Positions 1-12,400 of a DNA stretch of 64,000 nt are shown here, piece after piece (within the stretch, counting starts at the first letter, position 1; each line of letters begins with the position of its first letter). This DNA comes from Mytilinidion resinicola (Eukaryota > Ascomycota > Dothideomycetes > Mytilinidiales > Mytilinidiaceae), in NCBI RefSeq assembly GCF_010093595.1, contig NW_022985454.1, positions 859,473 through 923,472 on the forward strand, in the 5' to 3' direction. The notes under the pieces were generated by a model. It was given only the letters and a program-made list of their open reading frames with translations. It ran no database searches and was not told where the DNA came from. The position numbers were made by a program, and so were the translations under genes.

Positions 1-1
1 C

Positions 2-850
2 CCGGCTCTGCGAGATGTCATCGAAAGCACACCTGTAGCGCGCTCGGCTGCGTCGCTTTCGCATGCTAGCGCCAACCCTGACACTGCCGTCTGGAGTGGT
101 CCCGGGACGTATCAGGATGGCCAACGTGCCAAGGACACATCTACAACTGCGGCATTTGGACCGTCGGCTGAATCGGATCCAGTGCCAAGCTCTGCGGAAC
201 AGGTGGATGTGGAGATGAAGGATCAATTACCATTGGTTGACACTGTCGGGGATGCCTCAACACCGTCAAAAGAAAATGATCCAGAAGGTCCCGTACCGCC
301 CCCACCACCGTGGCCATCTGCATCATCTCATACTCATACAACCCCTACGCAAAATCAACGACCCGTCGATCTTGCTATTCAACTCCCTCCCTCTCCTGAT
401 TTTTCTTCAAACACTCCTACTCTCGTCACTTCTTCGGTCGTCACTCCGGCGTCTGTCAGCAGTGTAATAACTGGTGGCTTGCTTGCGCAGTCTCCATCCA
501 CTCTGGTGCCTCCCACGGCTTTAGTCTCTCCTTCAATTTCTAGTGCTGTTGCGGGCCCAACGCGGAAGAAGTTCAGCTTGAGCGATTACATGAGCAGGAA
601 GAAGAAACTTGACCAAGGCACTCAATCGTCCGGTCAGTCTTCTGGAAGCCCTCCTAATCCCATGGATATCTCTGCGACGGAAACGGAGCTTTCGCAAGCT
701 CACATGGCGCCGTCTGAGGTGGCCCCGAAAGTTGAGCCTGAGTCAGATAAGCTACTTTTGCTGCCTCACGCGGCGCCGTCCGAGGTGGACCCGCAAGTTG
801 AGACCGAGTTGGATAAGCTAGCTACGACTGATGCCATGGACGAGAGCTGA
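2..850 (+). CDS. 3' end of a large low-complexity protein (5' partial)
   Basis: The frame is open from the left window edge to the stop at 848-850, so the start lies outside the window. The ~282 visible residues are Pro/Ser/Thr-rich and disordered. The one conserved-looking island is FSLSDYMSRKKK, about 90 residues before the end. Two imperfect copies of an APSEVxPxVExExDKL unit follow it (about 705-755 and 770-820). A SLSDYxxRKK island in a disordered tail is something I associate with fungal SET3-like SET/PHD proteins, but no SET or PHD domain is visible here, so that is inference only. It could equally be another chromatin or signalling scaffold. No intron is needed in the visible part. 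Confidence 0.7.
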   Translation, partial: PALRDVIESTPVARSAASLSHASANPDTAVWSGPGTYQDGQRAKDTSTTAAFGPSAESDPVPSSAEQVDVEMKDQLPLVDTVGDASTPSKENDPEGPVPPPPPWPSASSHTHTTPTQNQRPVDLAIQLPPSPDFSSNTPTLVTSSVVTPASVSSVITGGLLAQSPSTLVPPTALVSPSISSAVAGPTRKKFSLSDYMSRKKKLDQGTQSSGQSSGSPPNPMDISATETELSQAHMAPSEVAPKVEPESDKLLLLPHAAPSEVDPQVETELDKLATTDAMDES

Positions 851-1824
851 CAATGACTTCTCCCCTCCATTCACACACGGGGAAGCTCTGCGCACGACCC
901 CATGCACGCTCACGCCTTCATGTACTATAATTACGAGCGGTTCTGTTTTGGCGCACGGATTGGGCACCTTCCCACCTTTCTCTTCTTTTTCCTTTGTCCA
1001 AGCTTTTTTAAGTGTTGAGTTGCAGTTGCACTCACTTTGGCGAACGACCCGGGTACATCACCTTAGGGCTTTGGGGGGTATTTCGGAGGGAAATCAAGGC
1101 GTTTTCGAGGCGTTTTGCTAAAGCTATGGTGGAAAACTTGGACTCGTGGGGGGTTAGATATCAGGCTGGGTTTCTGGACTAGGTAGTCGATGAAGGATGT
1201 GGTGTTGTTGTGCGATTTCTATGCCCATCTACTTGAGTGATATGGGTGTCTAAGTGCACTGTCAGAAGTGAAGCCTTGAGGGCAGTGATGAAATAAGTGA
1301 ATCAGCAGTCACAGAATATACATTAAGTCACAAAATGTACGAGTAAATAGCACTTCCAATGTATGACACGATATTTATCTAAGCTTAGTAGAAGGGCTTC
1401 TTAAATGCTGTAGGCACGCTTGGCTTGAATAAGAGTCTTATTGGAGTCAAGCATATGTTTGATCCCATTACTCTTAAATAATTTAGATATATCATGTGAT
1501 CTTAAGTGGAGTTGCGGAGTCAAAGGATTCAACCCCACCGTGTGTCGTGGTCACCTCCCCTTGTAGCATACTTGTCCCGTAGAAGGCCCAAGCGGGGTGG
1601 CGGCGGTGAGATATTCTAACATCGACAATATTTCTCCCTCACCTCTCTATGCTTACTACTGCACGCGCCGTCCCCCACGAGCCATTCCACGCTTGTCTCA
1701 ATGCACATCCAGCCGAATCCGATCCCTCCGCGTTTGCTGCTTTGTTCATGGTGGAAGGGAAGTCCGATTGTTATATGTTGAATTGCGTCGTCACCCTCCC
1801 TTGCGCCAATTCGATCCGACCGCG
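851..1824. other. Intergenic, convergent-to-codirectional spacer
   Basis: No supported gene. It holds the 3' flank of the upstream gene and the promoter side of the ABC transporter. The 1300-1500 part is AT-rich. Short open frames here show no recognisable motif. Confidence 0.5.
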
Positions 1825-4800
1825 ATGGCGGAGTACCAGGTGCCGCTGGCATATAATGCTACACCGCGTTATTTCCTAGCGGAAGACTCACCGCGATGTT
1901 CGATATGGGTAAGCCGAGAACGATGTCTGTCAATTCGCCTGTGGTGTCTAATTTGATACCAATAAAGGATCCTCAAAGAGCCCGTTTCAATATCTGCTTC
2001 CTCCCCGTCATCTCTGCGATCCCGGCGGTGATAGCGCTACTGATCGTTTTTGCGTATTGCGTTTCTCAATTCCGAGTGTCACGGCCAAAATGGACGAAGG
2101 CATTTGTTGCGGAGGTCAAGGAAGCCTCCGATGAGCTGGAGGTGCCTGGCAGACGCCCAAGCTTCTGGACTTGGTGCCTTGCGGTACTGTCATGCATAGG
2201 GTTCGCGATGTCAATCACGACGGTTTTCTATCCCTATCGACGTGTAACGGCCAACTACTCAGTTCTCGCATGGGTACGTCGGTCCTCTACATGCTCGTCT
2301 ACGGCTAACACGAACAGGCCATCTCGTTGGCGATGGTTATACTAAAGCACCCAAGGACTGCTCTCATACCGTTGCTCATTCTCTGGCTTTCTCTATTCGT
2401 TTCGGATTGTATCATTTTGACACGCACTCACACAACTCTAGCTGGCCAGGACGCTCCTATTATCGTAGGGGCTGTTGCAGCGCTTGCAGGGATGATCGTC
2501 ATTCTTTGTATGCCGCTGCGTGACCCCGAATTGCCCAACGAGGAGATCAGCACTGTGTTTACGCCACCGAACTCTACTCTACGCACTCCAGAAGACGACC
2601 TGACGCCCTGGCAGTGGATGTCAGTATCCTGGATGGCCCCCCTGGTTTCTTTGGGCTCGAAACGACAGCTTCACGACGAAGACGTCTGGGACCTCGGGTA
2701 TGAATTCAAGCATAGGAGACTCCACGATGTGTTCCGAGAGCTGCGAGGGTCCGTGATCAGGAGATTACTAAAAGCAAACGGGCTTGACCTTGCAATTACA
2801 ACCTCATTGAGCATTCTGGAGCTTCTTGCGAACCTTTCGGCACCGGTGTTATTACAGCAACTTCTCCGGTCCATGGAAGACGGCGACGCACCTAGGAGCG
2901 CAGCGATCACGTTTGCTGCCTTGTCGCTTCTCGTACGCTTAGTAGCAAGCCAATCGGCGGTGTTTAACCTTTGGTTCTGTAGGCGCGCGTATGAGCGATC
3001 TCGTGGAGAGATGATCACGATGCTCTACGAGAAAACGCTGAACAGGAAGATTGTCTCTGCTCGGCCCACGAACACGTCGGAGGATAGCTCTAATGGTAAT
3101 GGGAATACGCATAGCCATTCAAATGGCGAAACGAACGGTAGTTCGACCCATAAGAGCAGCAAAACAGGTTATCCGAAGATGATATGGAATAAGATGTCCC
3201 ATTTTGTCTCATTGCCATTCCGATGGATCAATGTCGGAAAAGCTCCCGAAACGGTCAAGGAGCCGGCTTCGATGGGTAAGATCTTGAATTTGATGAGGTT
3301 AGTCTGTCTTGACCCAAACATTGAAGTTAAAAGCTAATAACTTTCTAGAAATGATGTGTATGAGGTAGCACAAAGGTAAGCTACTCGACTACCCTGCTAG
3401 ATCTTGCTGATGCCCTTTTATCAGATTTTGGGAATTTCCTAACCTCATCACGAAGCCTCTCGGCATGATCTTATCCATTGTTCTTGTCTGGAGGATTCTC
3501 GGTTGGCCATGTCTCCTCGGAATGCTAACAGTCATACTCGCCCAGGTTATTAATGCTTTTATTGCTCGCGCCATTGTGCGCTGGGAACGGAAACGTAGAA
3601 TTGCAACTGATGGAAAACTCCAAAAGATATCTCAATTCGTCGAAGCAATCCGCCACCTCCGTTGGTATGGCTGGCAAGAGACATGGCTTACGGATATCAT
3701 GGAGGCGCGGCAGCATGAGCTAAACCTTCGAATTGTAACCGGGGTTCTCCGCTTATTCATATATTACTTCAACTCCCTGGCAAGCGGCCTCTTCCCAGTA
3801 GTCGCGTTTGCCGCTTACACGACATTGGCCGGCCTACCGCTGCGAATAGATATTGCATTTCCAGCTCTTAGTCTTTTCGCCATGCTGGAAGAAAACCTTC
3901 GCGAGATACCCAACTTGATAACGGTCTTATTGAATGCTGCCGTTGCAGTCGATCGAATAGAGAACTTTATGAGCGAGCCGGACAGGGAACATTTTGAGAC
4001 ACCGCCGACCACTACTACACAGCTGGAGTTGAAGAATGCTTCTTTTGCGTGGCCTGGTGCTGATGAAGATACGTTACACGATGTGTCGCTCTCATTCCCA
4101 ACAGGATTGACAGTAGTCTACGGAGAAGTCGCGTCAGGAAAGACGGCATTATTGCAAGCTCTACTTGGCGAACTAGATAAGACAGGAGGCGAAATTACCC
4201 GGCCGGACGAGATGATTGGGTATTGCACGCAGACTCCCTGGCTACAGAGTATGAGCATCCGCGAAAATATTCTTTTCTCCTCGCCCTACGAAGACGCTCG
4301 ATACAAAGAAGTTCTAGATGCGTGCGCTCTCCTAGCTGATATGGCCAACTTCAAAGACGGAGATCTTTCTAACGTAGGCGAGAACGGCGTGGGCCTATCA
4401 GGAGGGCAAAAAGCACGCGTGGCGTTGGCAAGAGCGGTATATAGCAGGTCTCGGATTTTGTTTCTCGACGATCCGATTTCTGCTCTCGATCATCAAACTG
4501 CCGAAAGAATTGTTCACAAATGTCTTTCTGGACCGTTAGTAGAAGGCCGGACCACAGTGCTCGTGACACATCGCACTGAATTATGCCGTGGTCTGGCGAA
4601 GCAATGGATAGAAATGTCGGAAGGAAAAGCAACTTTGTCGGATCACTTTACTGAGTCGGCGAACACCCTACATAAGGTCAAATCCCCAGAAGCTCTGGAT
4701 GAGGCTGAAGTCAAGAGACGAGAACAAGAACAACTTGCTGCAATCCCCGATAAATTTATTGAGGAAGAGCATCGGGCGCATGGCGGAGTCCAAGCGCACG

Positions 4801-6668
4801 TCTGGTGGCAATATATCAAGGGCGGGAAATTGAGATGGTGGGTCGTCTTGGCTCTTACCATGACAGCTTATCGTGTTCTCGATCTCGCAAATACTTGGTT
4901 CATCAAAGCTTGGGGTGAACGAGACGGCCAGGTGAAACAACAAGCTTTATCCGGTATCTACGACGGCCTCCCACCACCAGAGGATAACATCATACCATGG
5001 CTCATTGTTTTCACGTTGCTCCAGTTCACCATTTCTTTCTTCCTGGTCCTCACTCAAGGAGTCATGCAGATCATAACCTACTTCACGGGGAAGCACCTGT
5101 TCCGGGATGTCATGGACCGTGTGGCGTACGCATCATTCCGTTTCTACGATGTCACTCCCGTCGGTCGCCTCATGAATAGGCTCACATCTGATATTAACAC
5201 GATCGACGGGAACATCAGTGTTGGGTTTGCATCTGCGACTTGGTCTACTATTTCTTGGATCACGTCGCTCGTCATTATTGCGTCCGTTACGCCAGTCTTC
5301 CTCGTGTTCTCCTTGGCTCTCGCGGCGGCATTTGTGCTCATTTTTAGACGCTTCCTTCCAACGTCGCAAAGTTTACGGCGCCTTGAGGTATATACGCCTA
5401 ATCTCTTCTCAAGTTTGACACGCTGACAAAGATCTAGATGGTATCTCTAAGCCCGCTTATGTCTAATTTCGGTGCTCTCTTAGATGGTTTGACGACAGTT
5501 AGAGGTAAGACAACCGAATCTGACTATCATTCTTATGATTCTGACAGGTCTTCCAGCGTTCTCTGCTCAGCATAGATTTCAAGAACGTGTGATTGAAGTT
5601 ACAGACAGGTTCCAGAAGATGGATCATTTCTACTGGAGTCTCCAGGCATGGTTGACATATCGATTCGATACCCTCTCTGCATTTGCAACCCTAATCCTCA
5701 CTCTGCTGGCAATCTATACCAACGTGTCTCCCGGCCTGACCGCCTTTGTCCTAATCGCTGCTTCAAAATGTACGTACGGCCAGCCTTTCGGCATTTCCCT
5801 ATACTAACAACTCCACCCAGTCGTCCTATCAACCCACATCCTCTGCAAGCAATACGGCGCCCTCCAAATGGACTTCGTCTCCGTCGAGCGCGTCGTCGAG
5901 CTCCTCGACCTCGACAAAGAACCCCTCGGCACCATCCAGCCGCCCGCCTGGTGGCCCTCCCTGACCGGCGACATCGTCTTCGAGAACGTCACGGCCCGCT
6001 ACGCGCCCCACCTCGACCCCAGCCTCGCCGGCATCACACTCCGCATCCCCGCGGGCTCCAACACCGCCATCATCGGCCGCACGGGCTCCGGAAAATCCAC
6101 CCTCGCCCTCGCCCTCCTCGCGACCATCGTGCCGGAATCCGGCCGCATCCTGATCGACAACGTCGACCTCGCGACCGTTGACCGCCAGGCGCTCCGCCGC
6201 CGCGTCACCTTCCTCGCCCAGGAGCCCGTCCTCTTCCCGGGCACCATGCGCCAGAACCTCGACCCACTCGCCGAGTACTCGGACGCGGCGTGCGCGGGCG
6301 TGCTGGCCAAGATCGCGGAGCGCCACGGGTGGACACTCGACATGCGCGTGGATGCGGGCGGACGCGGGCTGAGCCAGGGGCAGCGGCAGCTCGTGGGGCT
6401 GGCGCGGGCGATGTTGCGCAGGAGTAGCGTGATTATACTGGATGAGGCGACGGCGAGTATTGATATGGAGACGGCGCAGCGGATTCAGACGGTGCTGCGG
6501 GAGGAGATGCGCGGGAGTACGGTGATTACGATTGCGCATCGGTTGGAGGCGGTGCGGAATGCGGATTTTTGTGTTGTGTTGGGGAAGGGGAGGGTGGTGA
6601 GGGCGGGTGGTGCGAGGGAGATGTTGGAGGAGGGGGGGGAAGGGCAGGTTAGGGAGTTGTTGGGGTAG
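1825..6668 (+). CDS. ABCC (MRP-type) multidrug resistance-associated transporter
   Basis: Full-length ABC exporter of about 1498 aa. Exons: 1825-1908, 1968-2273, 2318-3297, 3349-3375, 3425-5387, 5438-5504, 5548-5769 and 5821-6668. The lengths sum to a multiple of three. The order is an N-terminal membrane region (TMD0-like), a first six-helix region, NBD1 (Walker A GEVASGKT near residue 700, signature LSGGQ, Walker B ILFLDD), a second membrane region, and NBD2 (Walker A GRTGSGKST near residue 1300, signature LSQGQ, Walker B VIILDEATASID). NBD1 ends its Walker B in Asp-Asp while NBD2 has the catalytic Glu, the asymmetric ATPase arrangement usual for ABCC proteins. ABCC transporters move conjugates, drugs or toxins across plasma or vacuolar membranes; the substrate cannot be read from sequence. 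The first intron (1909-1967) ends in AAG; the alternative start at 1896, without that intron, also stays in frame (1494 aa). The last exon is much more GC-rich than the rest. Confidence 0.93.
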
Positions 6669-7543
6669 GTGGATGGGTGGATTTGGGTGGGGGTTCGGGG
6701 TGTAAGTAGGGGGATTACTATGCTCTTGGGAAAGGGGTTGTAGATGTAGATAGGGGAATCTCTGAAATGGGGCTTGTAGGTTGAGAATCTCTACTACTTT
6801 CTGTTATCGGCTCCTCGGGTGTTGTGATGAGATTTAGGCACCTTGACTAATATCGCACTGCGTGGGCGTCGTTTTGACCGCTCCATGCCACTGTCTGGGG
6901 TACCTCAGCGGGCAGATGGATAGTCAGTCAAGGGGTAACTCAATTTCTACCGCGTCGAACTTTACACACCGTTCAATTTTTTTCAAAGCTTGTGGGGATA
7001 CCCTAAGCAGGACAGGTGAGTGTACACTGACTTTTAGCAAGACAGTGTATATCACGCTAACGTCATTGGATTAGGCACACGAATACACTACTGCTTAAGC
7101 TTCACCCTTAATATCTCGATGCCGCCGTAGGGAGTGGTCCAGCTAGCGGGTCGCTGGACAGTTAAAAATGTAGCCCAATCTACACTACATTAGCCGTTGG
7201 GTCGGGTTGAGAGTGCTATATACTTTTCGGTGTACCCCCAGGAGCGACAAACCAATACCCGGCGCTTTCTACCCCCCTCGTAGAGGGGGGCCGCCAGCTG
7301 AGCCGCACCACAAGCTTAACCGCACCAAAATCAATATATAGTAAATTACTTAACAGGACGCCTATATTATAGTGTCTTAATTCCTAAGGCTTTATTCTAC
7401 GCCCGTATACGCTTCCTTTTAGCAATTATAATAGCCTTTTACTTCTATTAACGCTTTCTATAACGCTGTTCCTATTACTTTTAAAGCTTAATTTCTTCCG
7501 CCTTAATAGACTTTGGGGGCCACTAACTACACACCTCCTTTTA

Positions 7544-7608
7544 ACTCCACGCACACCCCTTTTTCACTCCACGCACACCCCTTTTTCACTCCACACACAC
7601 CCCCCTCC
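7544..7608 (+). repeat. Short tandem repeat, about 3 units of 22 bp
   Basis: The unit actccacgcacacccctttt plus tc occurs at 7544 and 7566 and again, diverged, at 7588. It forms the edge of the AT-rich stretch. Confidence 0.8.
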
Positions 7609-7689
7609 TTTTGGCGCTTCACCACCTTCTGATTAGCTTGAAGTAGTACGGAGCATCCTCTAGGCATTTATATTTACGTCTCTCTACAC

Positions 7690-7890
7690 GTAATACTGTA
7701 CGCGAGGCTGTATATAAGCTCGTACATAAGGTTATATATAAGGCTATATAAATTAGCATGGCTATATAGCCTCTCCGTTCTACGGTGTATTTTTTTCCAA
7801 CTTATACAGCTGTATATACAGCTATACGTAAGCTTATATATAAGGCTATACGTAAGGCTATATAAATTAGTATAATATAATTACTTATAT
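7690..7890 (+). repeat. AT-rich repeats of a TATA-AAGGCTATA word
   Basis: Variants of (g)tacgtaaggctatataaattag recur several times, for example around 7735-7757 and 7840-7872, with palindromic tatacagctgtata-type segments between. Likely a decayed repeat element. Confidence 0.6.
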
Positions 7891-8302
7891 TATATATAGC
7901 CGCATTTAGAGAGAGCAACCATGGAGAGGGTCTCCATTCGGTGTCGATCTTCCAACCTCCGACCTGCCCTGCGAGACTTGGCTTGGAGGAGAGATGGCTT
8001 TAGTGTATATTTTAGCTGCGAAAGAGATTTCGAGGGTCATGTGGTAGTCACGTGTGATCCTCGGATTTTGATCTCGATTTCAATTTTCTGCTGTTGAAAA
8101 CACTTAGCATATAGACAGCAGTGCTTTCGACTTCATATACTTCCATGATAGTATTTGAAAGGAACAGATATCATTTGTTGCATCCAAGTTGCCTCCTTTT
8201 AGACGAAAAGGCAACCAAAAGCCACGCAAAGTCGTGGTGAACTTTGACTGGCTGTAGAACTACCCCGCTCTTACGGAAATTTCCGGTAACTGCAGCCTAG
8301 AG

Positions 8303-8312
8303 TATTATAAAT
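8303..8312 (+). promoter_or_regulatory. TATA-like box upstream of the gasdermin-like gene
   Basis: The sequence tattataaat lies about 75 bp before the ATG at 8383, in an otherwise mixed-composition leader. The spacing suits a core promoter with a short 5' UTR. Confidence 0.5.
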
Positions 8313-8382
8313 CCTGCACTTCTGAAGCAGCATCTGCTCTAAAAATTTCACACGGACAAACTAGCTTCTTCAGTCCGTTGAG

Positions 8383-9261
8383 ATGAAGTACCCCAAGACC
8401 TGGTTCATTCTCCCCACAACGATCTACAAGCCCAATGACTACATCGAGCTAGGCCAGGTCATCACCGACCCCAGAAAGCCCTTTGAACGACTTGCCCAGC
8501 CTCTCCCGCTCGAAGGGGTCCTCGCGCCTCGCACCTCGCCATCCCTCGAATGGAGCGCAACCAACACCAAAACGAGCGAGTCGTCCGTCGGCATCTTCGC
8601 TCATGTCGTCAATATAATGACGGCTGAGGCATCCGGTGGGAAATCTCAGGACGAAACGCAGACTTGGAAAGCGGCACTTCTCGAGACGCGCTTTTTCGAA
8701 ATCAGCGAGGACCCGACGTATGTGGATCGAACCACCAAAGTCAAAGCGGTGGAAGAATGGCTCAAAAAGAACCGCCGCCTCGGCAAAACGGTGTATATGA
8801 TCGTGGGGCTGAAGATTGCAAAGAATCCAGGCATGGTCACGTATGATGGATCTGACTCCTCGAACCTCAACCTCAACCTCAAGGCAACTCTGGACCCGAA
8901 CGGCGTTGTCGAAGGGGGCGGTGAGATCCGTAGAGACACATCAAATGCTGTGACGTACGAGGAGAGGCCTGAGGCTGCCTACGTGTTTGCATACCGCCTA
9001 CGAAAGCTTAGGGTGGCATGGCACAACAAATTCGCGCTGGGAGACAACAAGGCTGGTGGTGATCTGTACGGCCTTCCACAGGGGAAAATTGATTCCGAGG
9101 GAATTGGGAAAGGTCAGGACGATGATTCTGCCTTTGAGATTGAGAGTGTCTTGTGTGAGGAGCTTGATTTTGGAGAATCTTTACCCGTGAAGGACAAGAA
9201 ATTTGAGGCAGTTGATGAGGAAGATGATAGTGTATGTCTAGTTATCAAGACTAGGGGTTAG
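8383..9261 (+). CDS. Putative fungal gasdermin-like (HET-Q1/RCD-1-type) pore-forming protein
   Basis: Single exon, 292 aa, no signal peptide and no obvious transmembrane helix, as expected for a soluble pore-forming precursor. The N-terminus (YIELGQVITDPRKPF), the central YMIVGLKIAK strand and the AYVFAYRLRKL segment near residue 200 resemble my recollection of fungal gasdermin-like proteins. The acidic tail after about residue 230 would be the inhibitory peptide removed by a protease. Known biology: in Podospora anserina the gasdermin-like HET-Q1 (~278 aa) is cleaved near its C-terminus by the subtilisin-like HET-Q2, and cell death follows. The neighbour on the opposite strand, 169 bp away tail-to-tail, is exactly such a protease, which is the strongest support. 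Without a profile search it could still be an unrelated beta-rich protein of similar size. Confidence 0.65.
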   Translation: MKYPKTWFILPTTIYKPNDYIELGQVITDPRKPFERLAQPLPLEGVLAPRTSPSLEWSATNTKTSESSVGIFAHVVNIMTAEASGGKSQDETQTWKAALLETRFFEISEDPTYVDRTTKVKAVEEWLKKNRRLGKTVYMIVGLKIAKNPGMVTYDGSDSSNLNLNLKATLDPNGVVEGGGEIRRDTSNAVTYEERPEAAYVFAYRLRKLRVAWHNKFALGDNKAGGDLYGLPQGKIDSEGIGKGQDDDSAFEIESVLCEELDFGESLPVKDKKFEAVDEEDDSVCLVIKTRG

Positions 9262-9430
9262 AACAGCTGAAAATATTAACAAGATAGGCTTGTACGGTTC
9301 AGTTCCCACAAAGGTTGGGACAATACAGCTTTAAGACACATGCAGCATTTTTCATCGTGAAAGAAACGCGGTACTTCGCGCAAAGTCAAGGGTTGGCCAA
9401 TACACACATACACAGTCAATCCAGTGAACA

Positions 9431-12400
9431 TCAGACATTAGCTATGTAGAGAATATCAGTAAGCCTTTTTGAGAAGAACTGAATTGGCGTTTGGTCCCAG
9501 ATGTTCAGAGGGGATGCTTTGTGCGGTCCAGTGAACTTGTGTGGCCGAAAGAGGAAGTTATCATCCTTCCCTCTTGCTGGCTCGAGAACGTTATACGGGG
9601 CTTTATCAGACGTCCGACTCATCTGAGTAAAGATGGCACGCACCGCTTTACGCGATTTGAAGTTGCTTTTGTTTTCGTGTCTGAGCCTGATGGGCGACTT
9701 TGACGACTTGTTGACGTCGTGGAACTGATAGATGATAGCCACTAAAGCTGCGGCCAGGGGTGTGGCGAAAGATGTACCAGATAGAAGGGTCCATGTCCCA
9801 CTCGCATTTTTCGAATGCTCCTCTACTCCTTCGTAATTGTAGGGGAAGACTTCGAGCCCGTTGCTCTTCGCTTGCTCCAGCAAACTTGACGGCCACGTGG
9901 ATACTACCCCATCGCCATAGATGAAGTAGCTGTAATCTGGAGCGTGGCTCGGCGGGGGGCTAAAGCCTGCCGCGTAGCCATTCGATTTGGACGCAAAGAT
10001 TTTGAAAACATCATCCTCCACGGCGGGATATGGAATGCCTTTACGGTTACCGGAATTGCCGGCAGCAGCAAGGACGATAACATTCTGTTTGATAGCTTTC
10101 TCGATAGCATCGCGAATCTCCCATGACATATCCTCATTGCCAAACGATATGGAAATTATCTCTGTCTTCCATTCCTCGATGGCATGTGTAATGGCCTAAA
10201 TATACAAGAAAAATGCATTAGTATCAACGCTCTCTAGTCTCAAGATAGGTGAACATCTTACATCCCCAATTTTTTTGCCAATTTGAATGTCATTCTTTAT
10301 TGACTCTCGCGTCGCTCCGATTCTTGCAATGGATAACTCGATATCAGGCGCCGCTTGTAGCAAAATGCCGGCAATGAACGTGCCATGGCCATCTTCATCG
10401 ATAGGTTCATGTTTACGAGCGGAATCCGGCTCAACAAAATCGCAAAAGAGATGCACTGGATCATCCTGATCGTCCGTTATAGCATTCTCGTCCTGACTTC
10501 TCCATCCTTTTAGCTGCATATAAGGGTGTGACCCGTCAATGCCCGTGTCAATCACAGTAACTCGTATTCGCTGCTGGTTCTCTGGATCTACCGCGTCTGG
10601 GAGAATTTGCTGTCGGAACCTCTTGAAGTCGTTGAGCCACACTGTCCAGTCGTTTATTCTTCTGCATAGACCAGGATTGTCAGCTAACGACTTCTGTTTT
10701 CTAAGTCGCGGAGGGGAAGAAGGCGCCGACCTTTTGTCCTTATCAGGAATCCTCGCGTCAGAGAGCATTGCGGTAGGGCTGACTACCTCGTCAAAGCGCC
10801 GCTCCGAATAGATGAGGCCAGACTTTGAGTCTAGCATACTAGTGTCAGTTTTCGCACAGCTGTACTGGTGTTGTCATACTCATGTGTAATTCACCTGTCG
10901 GAGATTCGTCTGCCCATGTTACAACACCTTTGTTCCTAAGGCGAGGTTAGCCAGCTGTTACTGCAAGTGCCATAGCTCGAAGCGATGAACGGCTCTACTC
11001 ACCAACGCAAATCGTTACTTCGATTCGTTACTTTGTCGAGAAGTTCGGTGTCCATGACATCTCTCCCATACCCATCCTGGGTTTGGTTGGCTTTGGCATG
11101 GCCCAGCGGCTGCAGCTGAAGCAATGCGTTGTATTGAGCAGCAACATATACATCGTCCTGTTGGGGTTGCAAAGAACGACTGGCGTTGGCGGAACGCTGG
11201 CTCGACGATAGCATAGACAATGAAAGGTCACACTTTTTTGCCGCGTATTCATCCAGGTCGTCAGAATTCAGAAATTCCGGTAAATTTTGTTCCAGCTCTT
11301 CGTCAAGTGGTTGAACAATTTTTTGAAACAGTATGGACCGCAGCTTTTCAGCATCGCTACCGGCGCTGGCGAAATTTGCTGGCGTTAGACATGCCTCAAT
11401 CGCCTTTTGGTACCTTCTAGAGATGATACCAACCTTCTCCATTCCAAAGGCTTCACAAGCGCTCAAGTAGAAGTCATTGTCCGTCTCAATATCCTGGCTA
11501 TTTTTGAGAAAAGATTCCAACCTCTGTCCCAGGTGGATTTCCAGGAGAATGACTCCAAGTTCGACAATTTCGGGGTGTTGATGGAACCTGATCGTATCTT
11601 GGCTTGCTTCTTCCTTGCTTGGAGATAACGATATGCCAAAGAACGGTTGCAAGGGAATGTGAGCTCCGTCGTTGAAGAAATGTATGTTTTCCCGTCGCCA
11701 TTGCCCTTTTGTTCGAGAACCATTGTACAAGTAAAGAAAGCTATGAGCAAGAACTACGGCGAGAGCCCATTTAGAACTTTCTGTCCAGGGTTTATTTTGG
11801 ACCGAAAGCAGAGTTTTTAGACTAGTTTGCTCTTGAAGAGATTCCGGCTCGAATTTCCGTCTAATGGCGAGGACGCCTGACGTGTTCAATGTATCATGGT
11901 TGAGAACAAGATCTAACCGCATGGAATCTGGTCTGGTATTTGCCTTGAGGTAGTCGCAAACACACGAGGTGCTTCCAGGCATGTGTGGATGACAACCCTC
12001 CGCTTGATTTGGCGCATGTTCAGCCTTGGAAGACTTCGATATTTCTCTGCGTTACTTTGTCAGAGGATTGAAAGACTATCTCTCGTACTCTTAAACTTAC
12101 TTTGGCTGTAATTGGTCATGGATATGAAGCTCATGCCACTGCAGAGGTTTCTTATCTTGGGCGAGTAAGACACATACAGAATTAGATTTCGGTTTCAAGT
12201 TCCCCTTCTTGTACGTGCCAATTCTAAGCCTGACAGCGCGTTTGGGCGTCGCGTGGCGGTCGCATACAGCGGCCTCAAAAACCCGGCTTACAAAGTCGCA
12301 GACGCTCTTGTCCGGCTCTTGCGAGGTCATGGGCAACTTTTGCTCGTCTACTTCGTCTACGTTCTCTCCGTACGATTGCAATTTGTCGGTAAGAGACTTC

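Larger units (their letters stand above)
6669..8302. other. Gene-poor, partly AT-rich intergenic DNA
   Basis: No supported gene. The stretch from about 7300 to 7920 is strongly AT-rich, full of TATA/TAAG words and short repeats, and looks like repeat DNA worn down by C-to-T mutation (RIP-like). It separates the transporter from the gasdermin/protease pair. No transposase could be recognised. Confidence 0.6.
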
